The notes under the pieces: model-generated
The model's input: only the letters and a program-made list of their open reading frames with translations
The model's database searches: none
What the model was told of the DNA's origin: nothing
Part shown: positions 8,337 through 17,709 of the stretch, piece by piece
Layout: each line of letters starts with the position of its first letter
Position numbering within the stretch: the stretch's first letter is position 1
Source of the DNA: Marine Group I thaumarchaeote
GTDB taxonomy: Archaea; Thermoproteota; Nitrososphaeria; Nitrososphaerales; Nitrosopumilaceae
Length of the DNA: 64,000 bases
NCBI GenBank assembly: GCA_013390785.1
Contig: JACASW010000002.1
Coordinates: 1-64,000 of the forward strand
Reading direction: 5' to 3'
Program-made: the position numbers and the translations under genes

Positions 8337-9344
8337 TTGAAAGCAATAGAAGTAGATTCACTTACAAAGAAATTTGGTGATTTTAAGGCCGTAGACAATA
8401 TTTCTTTCAAAATTGAAGAAGGCGAAATTTTTGGTTTTCTGGGACCAAATGGCGCAGGAAAAAGTACTACAATGATGATACTTACAACTTTGCTAAAACC
8501 GACAACTGGTGAGGTGTTTGTGGGCGGTTATGATGTTACCTCTGATGCCAAAAAGGTGAGAGAGAAAATTGGCTACGTTCAGCAGGAAATCAGTGTAGAT
8601 GAATTTCTAACTGGCAGGGAAAATCTTTACCTACATGCACGAATAAATCAGATTCCAGGCAATCTAATTAAATCAAGAATAGATGATGTATTAGAACTAG
8701 TAGAATTAGGTGAAAAAAAAGACCAGGCAACATTAACCTATTCTGGCGGAATGCGAAAAAGACTTGATATAGCAAATGGATTGTTAAGCAGACCAGCTGT
8801 ACTATTTCTTGATGAACCCACTGTGGGACTTGATATACAAACCAGACGGAAGATATGGGGCTACATAAAAAAAATTCGGAAGGATTTTGGTATGACTGTT
8901 TTTATCAGCACTCATTACATGGAGGAGGCTGACAATCTTTGTGATAGAATAGGAATTATTGATCATGGGAAAATACAGGTCATCGACACACCAAAATCAA
9001 TGAAAAGTGCAATAGGAAATGAGATAATCTCCTTTAATCTTGTTGACGGTAAGGCAAACCAAGATGCCCTAATAGATCAAATTGGCAGAATTGAATTTGT
9101 TAAGGAAGTGAAAAATAAAGATGGCTTAATCACTGTCTTTTCTACCAAAAGCAATGAGGTAATCCCAAAGATATTTCAAGAATCTGCCAGTCTTGATATG
9201 AAGATAAGATCTCTTACGTTAAAGCAACCTACGCTTGATGATGTATTCATCTCATATACTGGGCATGATTTGAGGGATGAGACTGAAAACAAAAAATACA
9301 GTAGAAGAAAAGAATTCAATCTAAACAGGAGAAAAGGGCTTTGA
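8337..9344 (+). CDS. ABC transporter ATP-binding protein, DrrA-like
   Basis: The ATPase half of an export ABC transporter. Walker A is GPNGAGKST near residue 38, the signature is YSGGMRKRL (Tyr in place of the usual first Leu), Walker B is LFLDEPTVGLD and the switch histidine is in ISTHYMEEADNL. A C-terminal ~100-residue extension after the nucleotide-binding domain is typical of the daunorubicin-resistance subfamily. The start is TTG. It overlaps the permease gene by 4 bases. The substrate is unknown; lipids, drugs or polysaccharide are usual for the class. Confidence 0.9.
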   Translation: MKAIEVDSLTKKFGDFKAVDNISFKIEEGEIFGFLGPNGAGKSTTMMILTTLLKPTTGEVFVGGYDVTSDAKKVREKIGYVQQEISVDEFLTGRENLYLHARINQIPGNLIKSRIDDVLELVELGEKKDQATLTYSGGMRKRLDIANGLLSRPAVLFLDEPTVGLDIQTRRKIWGYIKKIRKDFGMTVFISTHYMEEADNLCDRIGIIDHGKIQVIDTPKSMKSAIGNEIISFNLVDGKANQDALIDQIGRIEFVKEVKNKDGLITVFSTKSNEVIPKIFQESASLDMKIRSLTLKQPTLDDVFISYTGHDLRDETENKKYSRRKEFNLNRRKGL

Positions 9345-10117
9345 TGATTACTGATACATACTCAATTTTCTGGCGTGAGATGAAGCGTTACAAGAAATCT
9401 AGGGGCGGTTTTATAATCAGACTGATTCAGCCAGCTGTTTGGATCATAGTTATGGGTAACATATTTTCAGGGACGCAGCCTCTGATTGAATCAGTTGGCT
9501 TTGATGGCGAATATATAGAATTCATGACACCGGGTATTATCATACTGACTGCAATTTTTACTAGTATCTTTGGTGGTGTAAACACTTTGTGGGATAGAAG
9601 ATATGGTTTTATGAACCAGGCACTTACTTCTCCAATTTCTAGGTCATCCATTGCACTTGGAAAGATGTTTGCAATATCTCTAGTTGCAGCAATTCAAGCC
9701 AGTCTAATTTTGGGAATTGCAATGGCTATTGGTGTCAGTATGCCAAATTTGTTGATGATTGGTCCAATTATGGCAATAGTGATCTTATTTTCAATTGGAT
9801 TTTCTGGAATATCTGTTATGTTTGCTGCGGCTGCCAAGTCTCAAGAAACTTTTTGGGGTACTGTCAATTTTCTAGGATTGCCAATGTTCATGATAAGTCC
9901 AGCCCTTTTTCCATTAGCTTTAATGCCAGATTGGCTGGCTAGTATAGCCCAGTTTAATCCGGTTACTTACGCGGTAGTCCTAGTTCGAAGCATGATGTCT
10001 GGCTATGTTGAAAGCTCGTCGGCTGCCTTCAGCATAGTGATTTTAGGTGGTTTTGTAATTGCTATGACCCTACTTGCTAGTTATGTATTCACGCGTGAGG
10101 TAAACAAGCCGTTCTGA
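9341..10117 (+). CDS. ABC-2 type permease
   Basis: A 258-residue membrane protein with about six hydrophobic segments: near residues 25-45 (RLIQPAVWIIVMGNIF), 60-80, 105-130, 135-165, 170-195 and 225-250. The ABC-2 signature region reads NPVTYAVVLVRSMMSG. It forms the channel for the ATPase encoded just upstream, with overlapping ATGA-type coupling. The two genes are the complete minimal transporter. The next gene downstream is a very large secreted protein, but the gap and a weak hairpin make cotranscription uncertain. Confidence 0.9.
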   Translation: MMITDTYSIFWREMKRYKKSRGGFIIRLIQPAVWIIVMGNIFSGTQPLIESVGFDGEYIEFMTPGIIILTAIFTSIFGGVNTLWDRRYGFMNQALTSPISRSSIALGKMFAISLVAAIQASLILGIAMAIGVSMPNLLMIGPIMAIVILFSIGFSGISVMFAAAAKSQETFWGTVNFLGLPMFMISPALFPLALMPDWLASIAQFNPVTYAVVLVRSMMSGYVESSSAAFSIVILGGFVIAMTLLASYVFTREVNKPF

Positions 10118-10148
10118 TTGAACTAAATTTGACCCAAAAAATAACAAT

Positions 10149-10170
10149 ATCTCACTCATGAGATCTTTTT
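10149..10170 (+). terminator. Weak hairpin plus T-run after the ABC permease gene
   Basis: A 6-bp stem (ATCTCA/TGAGAT) with a 4-base loop, followed by CTTTTT, lies 32 bases after the permease stop and before the large secreted protein. The T-run alone could serve as an archaeal terminator. Confidence 0.35.
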
Positions 10171-10188
10171 CGTCAATTTCACTCATAA

Positions 10189-13100
10189 TTGTTGAAGGGA
10201 TTAGTATTACTCACAGTGTGTGCTAGCTTACTACTAGTTGGAATTATCTCCAGTCAGTCGTTTGCATCAAGTGGTCATCCATATATTTCAGAATGGGGAG
10301 GATTTGATACTACTGAGCGAGATACTGATTGTTTGTTATGTAATGATTATTTTAATATTGTAAAGAAAGGCTGGAATCTCCCTCAGCAAATTGCAGTTGA
10401 TGATGAAGGGAACATCTATGTAGTAGATACTGGCAATTCAAGAATTCAAAAGTTTACCAATAATGGAGAATTTTTGTCAAGCTGGGGAACTGAGGGTTTT
10501 GGAGATGGACAATTTCAACATTCTACTGGTATTGTAGTTTATGAAAACAATGTATATGTTGTAGATGGAGAGCGAAACATTGTTCAAAAATTTGATAACA
10601 ATGGAAACTTTATTCTAAAGTGGGGAGGAACTGGTAGCGAAAATGGTGAATTCAACGAACCACAAGGAATTACAATAGATTCAAACAGCATTGTTTATGT
10701 TGCAGATTCCAAGAATCATAGAATTCAGCAATTTACTACTGATGGAGAATTCTTATCATCATTTGGCAAATATGGCTATGGAGATGGTAAACTAAAAACT
10801 CCAGTTGATGTTGCAATTTATGGAGATTTTATTTACGTTTCTGATCCTGGAAATTATAAAATTGAAAAGTATAGATCAGATGGAATTGTTCTAGACAGTT
10901 TTGATTACAAATTTGGTGGTTTTCCTGTTAGACCTGGTGGGTTGACAGTTGATCCTAATGGAGATATCTACTTTGTTGATGCCAGTAAATATAGAGTAAT
11001 TAAAATAAATTCTGATGGAAGGACATTAGCATCGTGGGGCAATGTTGGTCAAGGAGATGGGAAGTTTATTGAACCAAAAGATATTGTATTGGATAACCGA
11101 GGATATATTTTTGTTTTAGATTCTAGCAGTGGTTTAGTGCAAAAATTTGAAACTCCCATTGTGATGCAAATAGAAGAATCTTTAGCAGCAGAACAATTTA
11201 GAAAATTACAAGAATTAGCTTATGCAGATGCAGCAGCAGTTGCAGAAGCTGAAGCAGCAGCAGTTGCAGAAGCTGAAGCAGCAGCGGCAGCTGAAGCAGC
11301 AGCAATACCTGATACGACTAAACCAATTGTATCTCCACCAGCTGACTTGGTGATAGAAGCAACTGGAAGTCTAACATCTGTTGAACTAGGAGAGGCAGTA
11401 GCAATAGATGAAAATGGTATTCAGATTTTAGTTAACAACGCCCCAACATTGTTCCCATTAGGGTCATCTACAATAATCTGGACAGCAATCGATAACGGTG
11501 GAAATTCAGCATCAGCAATACAACAAGTTAGCATTGTTGATACAACTCCACCCATAATACATTCAGTACCTGACATAACTGCTGAAGCAGTTGTACCTTA
11601 TGATAATATTATAGAATTACAGGAACCAAGTACAGATGACCTACTAGGCGTGATTTCAATAACAAATAACGCTCCTCAGTTCTTTCCAGTGGGAGAGACC
11701 ATCGTGACATGGACTGCTACTGATGTTGGAGGAAACACAGCCAGCATTGAGCAAAAGATTACAGTTGTTGATACCATATTTCCAACTCTACAGATACCAA
11801 ATGATGTTGTAATTGAGGCAGTAAGCTTAGATCAAAATGAGGTGAATTTGGGCGAAGCCACGTCCACCGATAATGGCGAAATTGTTTCAATTACAAATGA
11901 TGCACCTGAATTCTTCTCAATAGGGGAGACAATTGTAACATGGACTACCATTGATTCATCAAATAATTTCTCAAGTCTTACACAATTAGTTTCAGTGATA
12001 GATACCACCGCACCAGAAATTTTACCATTAGAAGATATAACTCTCGAAGCATCTTCAGTTGATGCAAATATTGTTAATTTAGATAATCCAATTGTTTCTG
12101 ATATACAGGATACCACAATTTACATAGTTGCACCTGATGTTTTCCCAATTGGTGAAACCACTGTTACTTGGACTGCCGTAGACGCATCTGGTAATTCATC
12201 CATTACAACTCAGATAGTTACAATAGTTGATACAACAAAGCCAGGCTTATCAATTCCAGATGATCAAACTGTTGAAGCATCTAGTCTTGATGAGACACTC
12301 GTAGATATTGGTCAAGCTGAGGCTCATGACACTACAGGAATTTCATCAATTACACATAACGCACCAGACGTATTTCCATTAGGTTCTACTTTGATTGCCT
12401 GGACAGCTACTGATAATCATGGCAACATCACAACCGCATATCAAAAAATAACTGTGATGGATGCTACCTCACCAGTAATTATTTCTCCGCAGGATATTAC
12501 ATCTGAAGCAACTGATCCTACCATGAACTATATTGAACTTGGGGAACTCATTACCTCTGACAGCGTTGGCATTGAATCCATAATTAATGATAAACCAATC
12601 ACATTCCCATTCGGAAGCACTACTGTTACATGGACGGTGACAGATACATCAGGTAATATTTCACAGGCAACTCAAGTTGTGACACTAATTGACACAACAC
12701 TTCCAGAGATTTTTGCACCAAAAGACATTGTTGCAGAGGCCACTGGTCTATCTAGCACTATGATAGAATTGGGTGAAGCTACAAGCTATGATATAATGGG
12801 AATTGCCTCTATGACAGAACACCCATCAAGATTCTTCGTACTGGGTGATACAATAATCACATGGACAGCTACCGATACATCAGGCAATTCAGCCAGTGCA
12901 ACTCAGACAGTTACAATTGTTGATACCACATCTCCAAGCATTACTGCCCCAGGTCCAATTACCATGGAGGCAACATCCGCTGATTCAAACATAGTTTCAC
13001 TTGGTAACCCAGTTTCCAGCGACTTGGTAGACATCCCTTCAATTTCTAATAACGCACCTGATCTTTTCCCACTAGGCGAAACCATAGTTACGTGGACTGC

Positions 13101-13737
13101 TACTGACACGTCAGGTAATTCGGCCATTGCAACTCAGGTAGTTACAATAGTTGATACTACATCTCCGGAATTAATTATGCCTGAAGATGTCATGATTGGT
13201 GCATTCTCATTAGAAAAACAGGTTGAGATTGGCGAAGCACAAGCAAACGACTTGGCAGGTTCCATACTCACAATAACAAATGATGCTCCAAACACATTCC
13301 CATTGGGCGATACCATTGTAACATGGAATGTATCTGACGAATTTGGAAATTCCGTAAGCTCAGAACAGGTAATATCAGTTCAGCCATGTGGAAAGCCATT
13401 ATCATATTATAATCAAATCTTTGGAACTGCAGCAGCTGATACTATTATTGGCACAGATGTTGCTGACCTAATCTTTGCCTTTGCCGGAGATGATATGATC
13501 TTTGGCGGAGAAGGAAACGATTGCATCATTGGTGGCGATGGCGACGATCTAATATTTGGAAATGCAGGTGGTGATCATCTAGTTGGTGGAGAAGGCAATG
13601 ATATTCTCAAGGGCTTTTCCGGAGATGACAAACTAACCGGTGGAGCTGGCACTGATATTCTTGACGGAGGAGATGATTATGATACGTCATATGACTCTGC
13701 TTCAGACATTATAATCAAATGTGAAGAGCAACTTTAA
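10189..13737 (+). CDS. Giant secreted protein: NHL propeller, nine HYR domains, RTX repeats
   Basis: An 1182-residue protein. Residues 1-27 are a signal peptide (LVLLTVCASLLLVGIIS, ending SFAS). Residues ~35-325 hold six NHL-like blades (for example AVDDEGNIYVVDTGNSRIQKF). An Ala/Glu linker of about 35 residues follows (AVAEAEAAAVAEAEAAAAAE). Residues ~372-1065 contain nine HYR/Ig-like repeats of about 77 residues, each opening DTT.P and ending TWTATD..GN.......V.IV. The C-terminus has about seven RTX-like nonapeptides (GGEGND, GGDGDD, GGAGTD), which normally bind calcium. It probably forms a long, calcium-stiffened extracellular adhesin or binding protein. Two adjacent TTG codons (10189, 10192) can start it. 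No C-terminal anchor is seen. Confidence 0.85.
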   Translation: MLKGLVLLTVCASLLLVGIISSQSFASSGHPYISEWGGFDTTERDTDCLLCNDYFNIVKKGWNLPQQIAVDDEGNIYVVDTGNSRIQKFTNNGEFLSSWGTEGFGDGQFQHSTGIVVYENNVYVVDGERNIVQKFDNNGNFILKWGGTGSENGEFNEPQGITIDSNSIVYVADSKNHRIQQFTTDGEFLSSFGKYGYGDGKLKTPVDVAIYGDFIYVSDPGNYKIEKYRSDGIVLDSFDYKFGGFPVRPGGLTVDPNGDIYFVDASKYRVIKINSDGRTLASWGNVGQGDGKFIEPKDIVLDNRGYIFVLDSSSGLVQKFETPIVMQIEESLAAEQFRKLQELAYADAAAVAEAEAAAVAEAEAAAAAEAAAIPDTTKPIVSPPADLVIEATGSLTSVELGEAVAIDENGIQILVNNAPTLFPLGSSTIIWTAIDNGGNSASAIQQVSIVDTTPPIIHSVPDITAEAVVPYDNIIELQEPSTDDLLGVISITNNAPQFFPVGETIVTWTATDVGGNTASIEQKITVVDTIFPTLQIPNDVVIEAVSLDQNEVNLGEATSTDNGEIVSITNDAPEFFSIGETIVTWTTIDSSNNFSSLTQLVSVIDTTAPEILPLEDITLEASSVDANIVNLDNPIVSDIQDTTIYIVAPDVFPIGETTVTWTAVDASGNSSITTQIVTIVDTTKPGLSIPDDQTVEASSLDETLVDIGQAEAHDTTGISSITHNAPDVFPLGSTLIAWTATDNHGNITTAYQKITVMDATSPVIISPQDITSEATDPTMNYIELGELITSDSVGIESIINDKPITFPFGSTTVTWTVTDTSGNISQATQVVTLIDTTLPEIFAPKDIVAEATGLSSTMIELGEATSYDIMGIASMTEHPSRFFVLGDTIITWTATDTSGNSASATQTVTIVDTTSPSITAPGPITMEATSADSNIVSLGNPVSSDLVDIPSISNNAPDLFPLGETIVTWTATDTSGNSAIATQVVTIVDTTSPELIMPEDVMIGAFSLEKQVEIGEAQANDLAGSILTITNDAPNTFPLGDTIVTWNVSDEFGNSVSSEQVISVQPCGKPLSYYNQIFGTAAADTIIGTDVADLIFAFAGDDMIFGGEGNDCIIGGDGDDLIFGNAGGDHLVGGEGNDILKGFSGDDKLTGGAGTDILDGGDDYDTSYDSASDIIIKCEEQL

Positions 13738-13790
13738 GCAAATTTTCAAAGTGAATCTAATTAGACAGATGTCCTTTTGGATCCACTAGA

Positions 13791-14624
13791 CTAATTTCTC
13801 GCAGTGAGCAGTAAAACTTCCCAAGGAAAGTCAATCTTTCCATTTTTCTTTGTATATTGTAACGTGTTGTCTTTCACCATCTCCCGAAGGTTTGCCTTTT
13901 GAAATTTGTCTAAATCATTGAATTTTTCTTTTAATGGCTTTGATAGATATTTTTTGTAGTTGTTCCAATAGTCTGAAAACGTTCCTGGACTGTATCTGAA
14001 TAGTAGTTTTTTTACAACAATTCTATCATATCCAGCCTTTACAAACACATTCTTGAATGTGTCTTTGGTTCCAAAGCGATCCATGTCTGGATACTTTGGA
14101 AGATAATCTGGAATAATCTTCCTCGCAGGTTTTAGTATACTATCAAAGTAAGGAACATTAAACTTACTGTGAACACTCATTGCAATGATGCCGTTCTTTT
14201 TCAGAAATTTTTTCATATTTTTCAATACATTTTGTGCATTGGGAAAGAAAAAAAGAGCATACTGACACGTAATTATGTCAAACTTTGTGTCGAACTGGAT
14301 CGTTTCAGCATCGCCAAGAATGAAATGCATGTTTTGTTTCTTTCCTACCCACTTTCTTGCAATATCTAATGCAGACTTTGAGCTGTCAACGCCGTAAACC
14401 TGACCCTTTCCAACCTTGGTTAAAATTTTCTTTGTAACAAGACCAGTACCACATGCCAGATCCAGTATTGTGTATCCAGACCTTATCCTCACTGATTTTA
14501 TCAGATCATTTGTTACTCTAAAAGGACCAATCTCATTTTTTGCCCATCGGTTGTGGTAAAATGGTGCAACCTCGTTCCAAACGTTAATTGCTCTTTGCTT
14601 GTACTTTGTTGCTTTTGATTTCAT
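13791..14624 (-). CDS. Class I SAM-dependent methyltransferase, UbiE-like
   Basis: A 277-residue methyltransferase. Motif I is ILDLACGTGLVTKKI near residue 54, the acidic end of strand 2 is VYGVDSSKSALDIARKW, the motif resembling II is FDIITCQYALFFF, and the post-motif helix is VLKNMKKFLKKNGIIAMSVHS. The N-terminal YHNRWAKN is like the UbiE/COQ5 group. The substrate cannot be told from sequence; a quinone, lipid or small molecule is possible. It stands alone, convergent with the giant secreted protein and divergent from the phosphate-transport pair. Confidence 0.85.
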   Translation of the reverse strand: MKSKATKYKQRAINVWNEVAPFYHNRWAKNEIGPFRVTNDLIKSVRIRSGYTILDLACGTGLVTKKILTKVGKGQVYGVDSSKSALDIARKWVGKKQNMHFILGDAETIQFDTKFDIITCQYALFFFPNAQNVLKNMKKFLKKNGIIAMSVHSKFNVPYFDSILKPARKIIPDYLPKYPDMDRFGTKDTFKNVFVKAGYDRIVVKKLLFRYSPGTFSDYWNNYKKYLSKPLKEKFNDLDKFQKANLREMVKDNTLQYTKKNGKIDFPWEVLLLTARN

Positions 14625-14718
14625 TTTTGATCAGATGAATATAATTATTCTATCACTATATAGTTACAATATAGACTATGCCCATCACGGTTAAGTCCAA
14701 ATCTTTTCTACGCAAATT

Positions 14719-15348
14719 ATGGGACAGTTCTTTTCCTGGGTAAAATCAAATGAAAAACAAATTTTAGTAACTTTAGATGATTTGGCAAAAAAAGCTGTTC
14801 AGATATCGGAAGAATTAGTCATCATGTTATCAGATCTTAAAAATGCTGAATGCCACAAGAAAATTCATACTCTTGAAACTGAGGCTGATTCCCTAGTACG
14901 AGAGATTTTTTCTCATTTAAACAAGACATTCATCACACCCTTGGATCGTGAGGATATGCAAAGGGTTGCATCGAAAATAGATGATACAATTGATCATATT
15001 GATGGGATATCTGCAAGACTTCATAGCTACAAAATAACCACTACTCCTCCATACGCATTGGAAATGGCAACTGAACTGGTGAAAGGAACAAAAGAGGTCG
15101 AACTAATGACATCCAAATTACGAAATATTAAGAATCCATCTTCAATGCTTGAACATTGCAGAAGGACAAGTGCAATTGAACACAAAGTCGATGATTTGTA
15201 TTCAACTGCTATATCCAAACTTTTTGAGAGTAAGGACGCAATACAAATCATTAAACTAAAAGATATCTATGAATCACTGGAAACTGCGTCAGATAGATGT
15301 GTGGATGTTGCTGACGTTGTTGAAGATATCGTTCTAAAATATACCTAG
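14719..15348 (+). CDS. DUF47/PhoU-like regulator of phosphate transport
   Basis: A 209-residue all-helical protein of the DUF47 group related to PhoU. Characteristic parts are the N-terminal helix pair with HKKIHTLETEADSLVREIF, then FITPLDREDMQRVASKIDDTIDHIDGI, and the C-terminal repeat-like helix with LKDIYESLETASDRCVDVAD. In this family the acidic helix motifs bind metal clusters, and the protein usually regulates or assists a PiT transporter. Here the PiT gene begins 8 bases downstream, which supports that role. Confidence 0.9.
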   Translation: MGQFFSWVKSNEKQILVTLDDLAKKAVQISEELVIMLSDLKNAECHKKIHTLETEADSLVREIFSHLNKTFITPLDREDMQRVASKIDDTIDHIDGISARLHSYKITTTPPYALEMATELVKGTKEVELMTSKLRNIKNPSSMLEHCRRTSAIEHKVDDLYSTAISKLFESKDAIQIIKLKDIYESLETASDRCVDVADVVEDIVLKYT

Positions 15349-15356
15349 ATGGCTTT

Positions 15357-16343
15357 ATGTTAGAGATCGCAATTGCCGCTATAATTATAGCACTAATCTT
15401 TGATTTCGTAAATGGATTCAATGATTCTGCTAACTCTGTTGCTACAGTAATTGGAACGCGTGTTTTAAGACCACTTCAAGCAGTTACGTTATCCGCAGCT
15501 GCTAATTTTGCAGGACCATTCATTTTTGGTGTTGCGGTTGCAACTACTATTGCGAAGGGAATTGTTAGTCCTGACGAGATTACCGTCTATATGATTATTG
15601 GAGGTTTGGCAGGTGCAATTACTTGGAGTTCATTATGCACATATTTTGGATTACCAATTTCCAACAGCCATTCATTAATCGGTGGAATAATGGGAGCCGG
15701 CATTGCGGGATTGGGCTTTGAACAACTTGTTTATGGTGGACTAACCAAAGTTTTCGCAGGGATAATTATCGCACCAATTGGTGGAATGATTTTTGGCATA
15801 GCTTTAGCAGGAGCTATAATTGTATTCCTTGCTAAACGTAAACCGGCGATAGTAAACAGAACATTTGGTAGATTGCAAATAATATCATCTGCTTGGTTCG
15901 CACTTACTCACGGAGCAAATGATGGACAAAAAACTATGGGCATCATCGTTCTCATCTTGTTTTCAGCAAATCTCATAGACGAAATTCATATGCCACTTTG
16001 GGTAATCTTTGCAGCAGCGGGTGCAATGGGTTTGGGTACATTCTTTGGAGGATACAAAGTAATCAAAACACTTGGAGTCAAAGTAACTAGGCTGAGACCA
16101 TATCAGGGATTCGCAGCGGAAACTGGTGGTGGAATGATGTTAGCTATTTTCGCAATATTTGGAATTCCTGCAAGTACAACTCATGCAATTACTGGCACCA
16201 TCATGGGAGCCGGCGCAGCGCGAAGAAAACGTGCAGTTCGCTGGAAAGTTAGCAGGCAGATCATATTTTCTTGGGTAATTACAATACCGGGAGCCGCTGG
16301 ACTTGGAATTGGATTTACCTATGTAATCCATTTGTTTGTGTAA
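15357..16343 (+). CDS. PiT-family inorganic phosphate transporter
   Basis: A 328-residue integral membrane protein with about nine or ten hydrophobic helices. The two PiT signature repeats are clear: FDFVNGFNDSANSVATVIGTR at the N-terminus and WFALTHGANDGQKTMGIIV near residue 180, both with the GF/GA-ND core. Each is followed by a SNSHS/STTHA motif (LPISNSHSLIGG, IPASTTHAITG). It imports phosphate coupled to Na+ or H+. It is paired with the DUF47 gene directly upstream. Confidence 0.93.
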   Translation: MLEIAIAAIIIALIFDFVNGFNDSANSVATVIGTRVLRPLQAVTLSAAANFAGPFIFGVAVATTIAKGIVSPDEITVYMIIGGLAGAITWSSLCTYFGLPISNSHSLIGGIMGAGIAGLGFEQLVYGGLTKVFAGIIIAPIGGMIFGIALAGAIIVFLAKRKPAIVNRTFGRLQIISSAWFALTHGANDGQKTMGIIVLILFSANLIDEIHMPLWVIFAAAGAMGLGTFFGGYKVIKTLGVKVTRLRPYQGFAAETGGGMMLAIFAIFGIPASTTHAITGTIMGAGAARRKRAVRWKVSRQIIFSWVITIPGAAGLGIGFTYVIHLFV

Positions 16344-16428
16344 CCATTCACAAGGCAGTCTCGAGGAACACAAAAAATACCAGTATACATTAGAAAGATA
16401 TTAGTGATATTCAACACGAATTTTGTAA

Positions 16429-17709
16429 ATGGCATCCAAGTCAAAAAAGCTGTTTGAGCAGGCCAAAAAGATAATCCCATCAGGAGTTAATAGCCCAGTA
16501 AGATTTTTCAAGCCTTATCCATTCTTTGTAAAAAAATCACAGGGTAGTTCAATCTGGGACGAGGATGGAAAACGCTACATCGATTACTGTAATGGATATG
16601 GTGCTTTGCTGCTTGGACATGCGAGAAAGGAAATAATTTCCGCAGTTTCTTCACAGTTGAAAAAGGGAACACTGTATACGATTCCAACCGCACTTGAGGT
16701 TGAGCTTTCAAAATTAATAATTAAAAACTTTCCATCCATGGGGAAGGTTCGTCTTGTAAACACTGGTGCCGAAGCAACCATGACAGCAATTAGATTAGCA
16801 AGAGGATTTACAAAAAAGAAAAAAATTATCAAGTTTGAAGGATGTTATCATGGGGCATATAGTTCAGTTTTAGTTAAAGCTGGTTCCGGCTCTGCCCACA
16901 TTGGAATATCAGTTTCAGAGGGTGGGTTAAAGGAGGCTTCAAAAAATACACTTGTAGTTCCATACAATGATTCACAAACTCTTGATCGTATCCTTTCAAA
17001 AAACAAGGATGTAGCTGGTCTGATCATGGAGCCAGTTCTTGCAAACATGGGTCTCATCTTGCCAGAAAAGAATTTTCTTTCCGACGTGAGAAAAATTACC
17101 AGACAGCATGATGTCCCACTCATCTTCGATGAGGTTGTTACAGGATTTCGAATATCCGAGGGAGGCGCACAGCAAACTTTCAAAATTAAACCTGACATCA
17201 CCACTCTTGCTAAGGCTCTTGGAAGTGGCTTCACAATATCTGCAGTGGGTGGCAAAGCGGAAATAATGAACAAACTTGCGCCTGGTGGAAACGTCTATCA
17301 GGCAAGCACGTTTGCGGGAAATCCAATATCTGTTACGGCTGCAATAAACTCCATCAAGACGATTAATAAAATCAAGAACAAGCTTTACACAAAGCTTGAG
17401 AGAAACTGTGAGCTTTTAGTTGATGAGATTGATGATCTGGCAACTGATCATAAAATCCCACACCAAATTAACTCAATAGCATCAATATTCCAATTCTTCT
17501 TTTCAAGCAAGCCGGTAACTGATTACAAGACATCAAAAAAGGCAGATGGCAAAAAATTCAACAAATTATTTTTAAACTTGCTTAAGAATGGTGTGTTCAT
17601 ACCACCATCGCAATTTGAGAGTGTCTTTTTGTCTGATGCACATACTGATGCGGACATTAGAAAAACACTTGGCGCATATGGATTATCCCTAAAGGCGGTG
17701 AAGCATTGA
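16429..17709 (+). CDS. hemL: Glutamate-1-semialdehyde 2,1-aminomutase
   Basis: A PLP enzyme that turns glutamate-1-semialdehyde into 5-aminolevulinate, the second step of the C5 tetrapyrrole route. Its 426 residues match the family. Signatures are the substrate/PLP region VNTGAEATMTAIRLAR, the cofactor aspartate in PLIFDEVVTGFR, and the Schiff-base lysine in TLAKALGSGF. It is first in the run hemL-hemC-cobA-hemD, with a stop/start overlap (TTGA) into hemC. The partner HemA is encoded about 15 kb away in the second heme cluster of this window. Confidence 0.95.
   Translation: MASKSKKLFEQAKKIIPSGVNSPVRFFKPYPFFVKKSQGSSIWDEDGKRYIDYCNGYGALLLGHARKEIISAVSSQLKKGTLYTIPTALEVELSKLIIKNFPSMGKVRLVNTGAEATMTAIRLARGFTKKKKIIKFEGCYHGAYSSVLVKAGSGSAHIGISVSEGGLKEASKNTLVVPYNDSQTLDRILSKNKDVAGLIMEPVLANMGLILPEKNFLSDVRKITRQHDVPLIFDEVVTGFRISEGGAQQTFKIKPDITTLAKALGSGFTISAVGGKAEIMNKLAPGGNVYQASTFAGNPISVTAAINSIKTINKIKNKLYTKLERNCELLVDEIDDLATDHKIPHQINSIASIFQFFFSSKPVTDYKTSKKADGKKFNKLFLNLLKNGVFIPPSQFESVFLSDAHTDADIRKTLGAYGLSLKAVKH

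Noticed and set aside
8337-13737. Type I secretion system for an RTX protein
   Set aside because: The ABC pair is DrrAB-like without membrane-fusion or outer-membrane parts, and the RTX protein has an N-terminal signal peptide.
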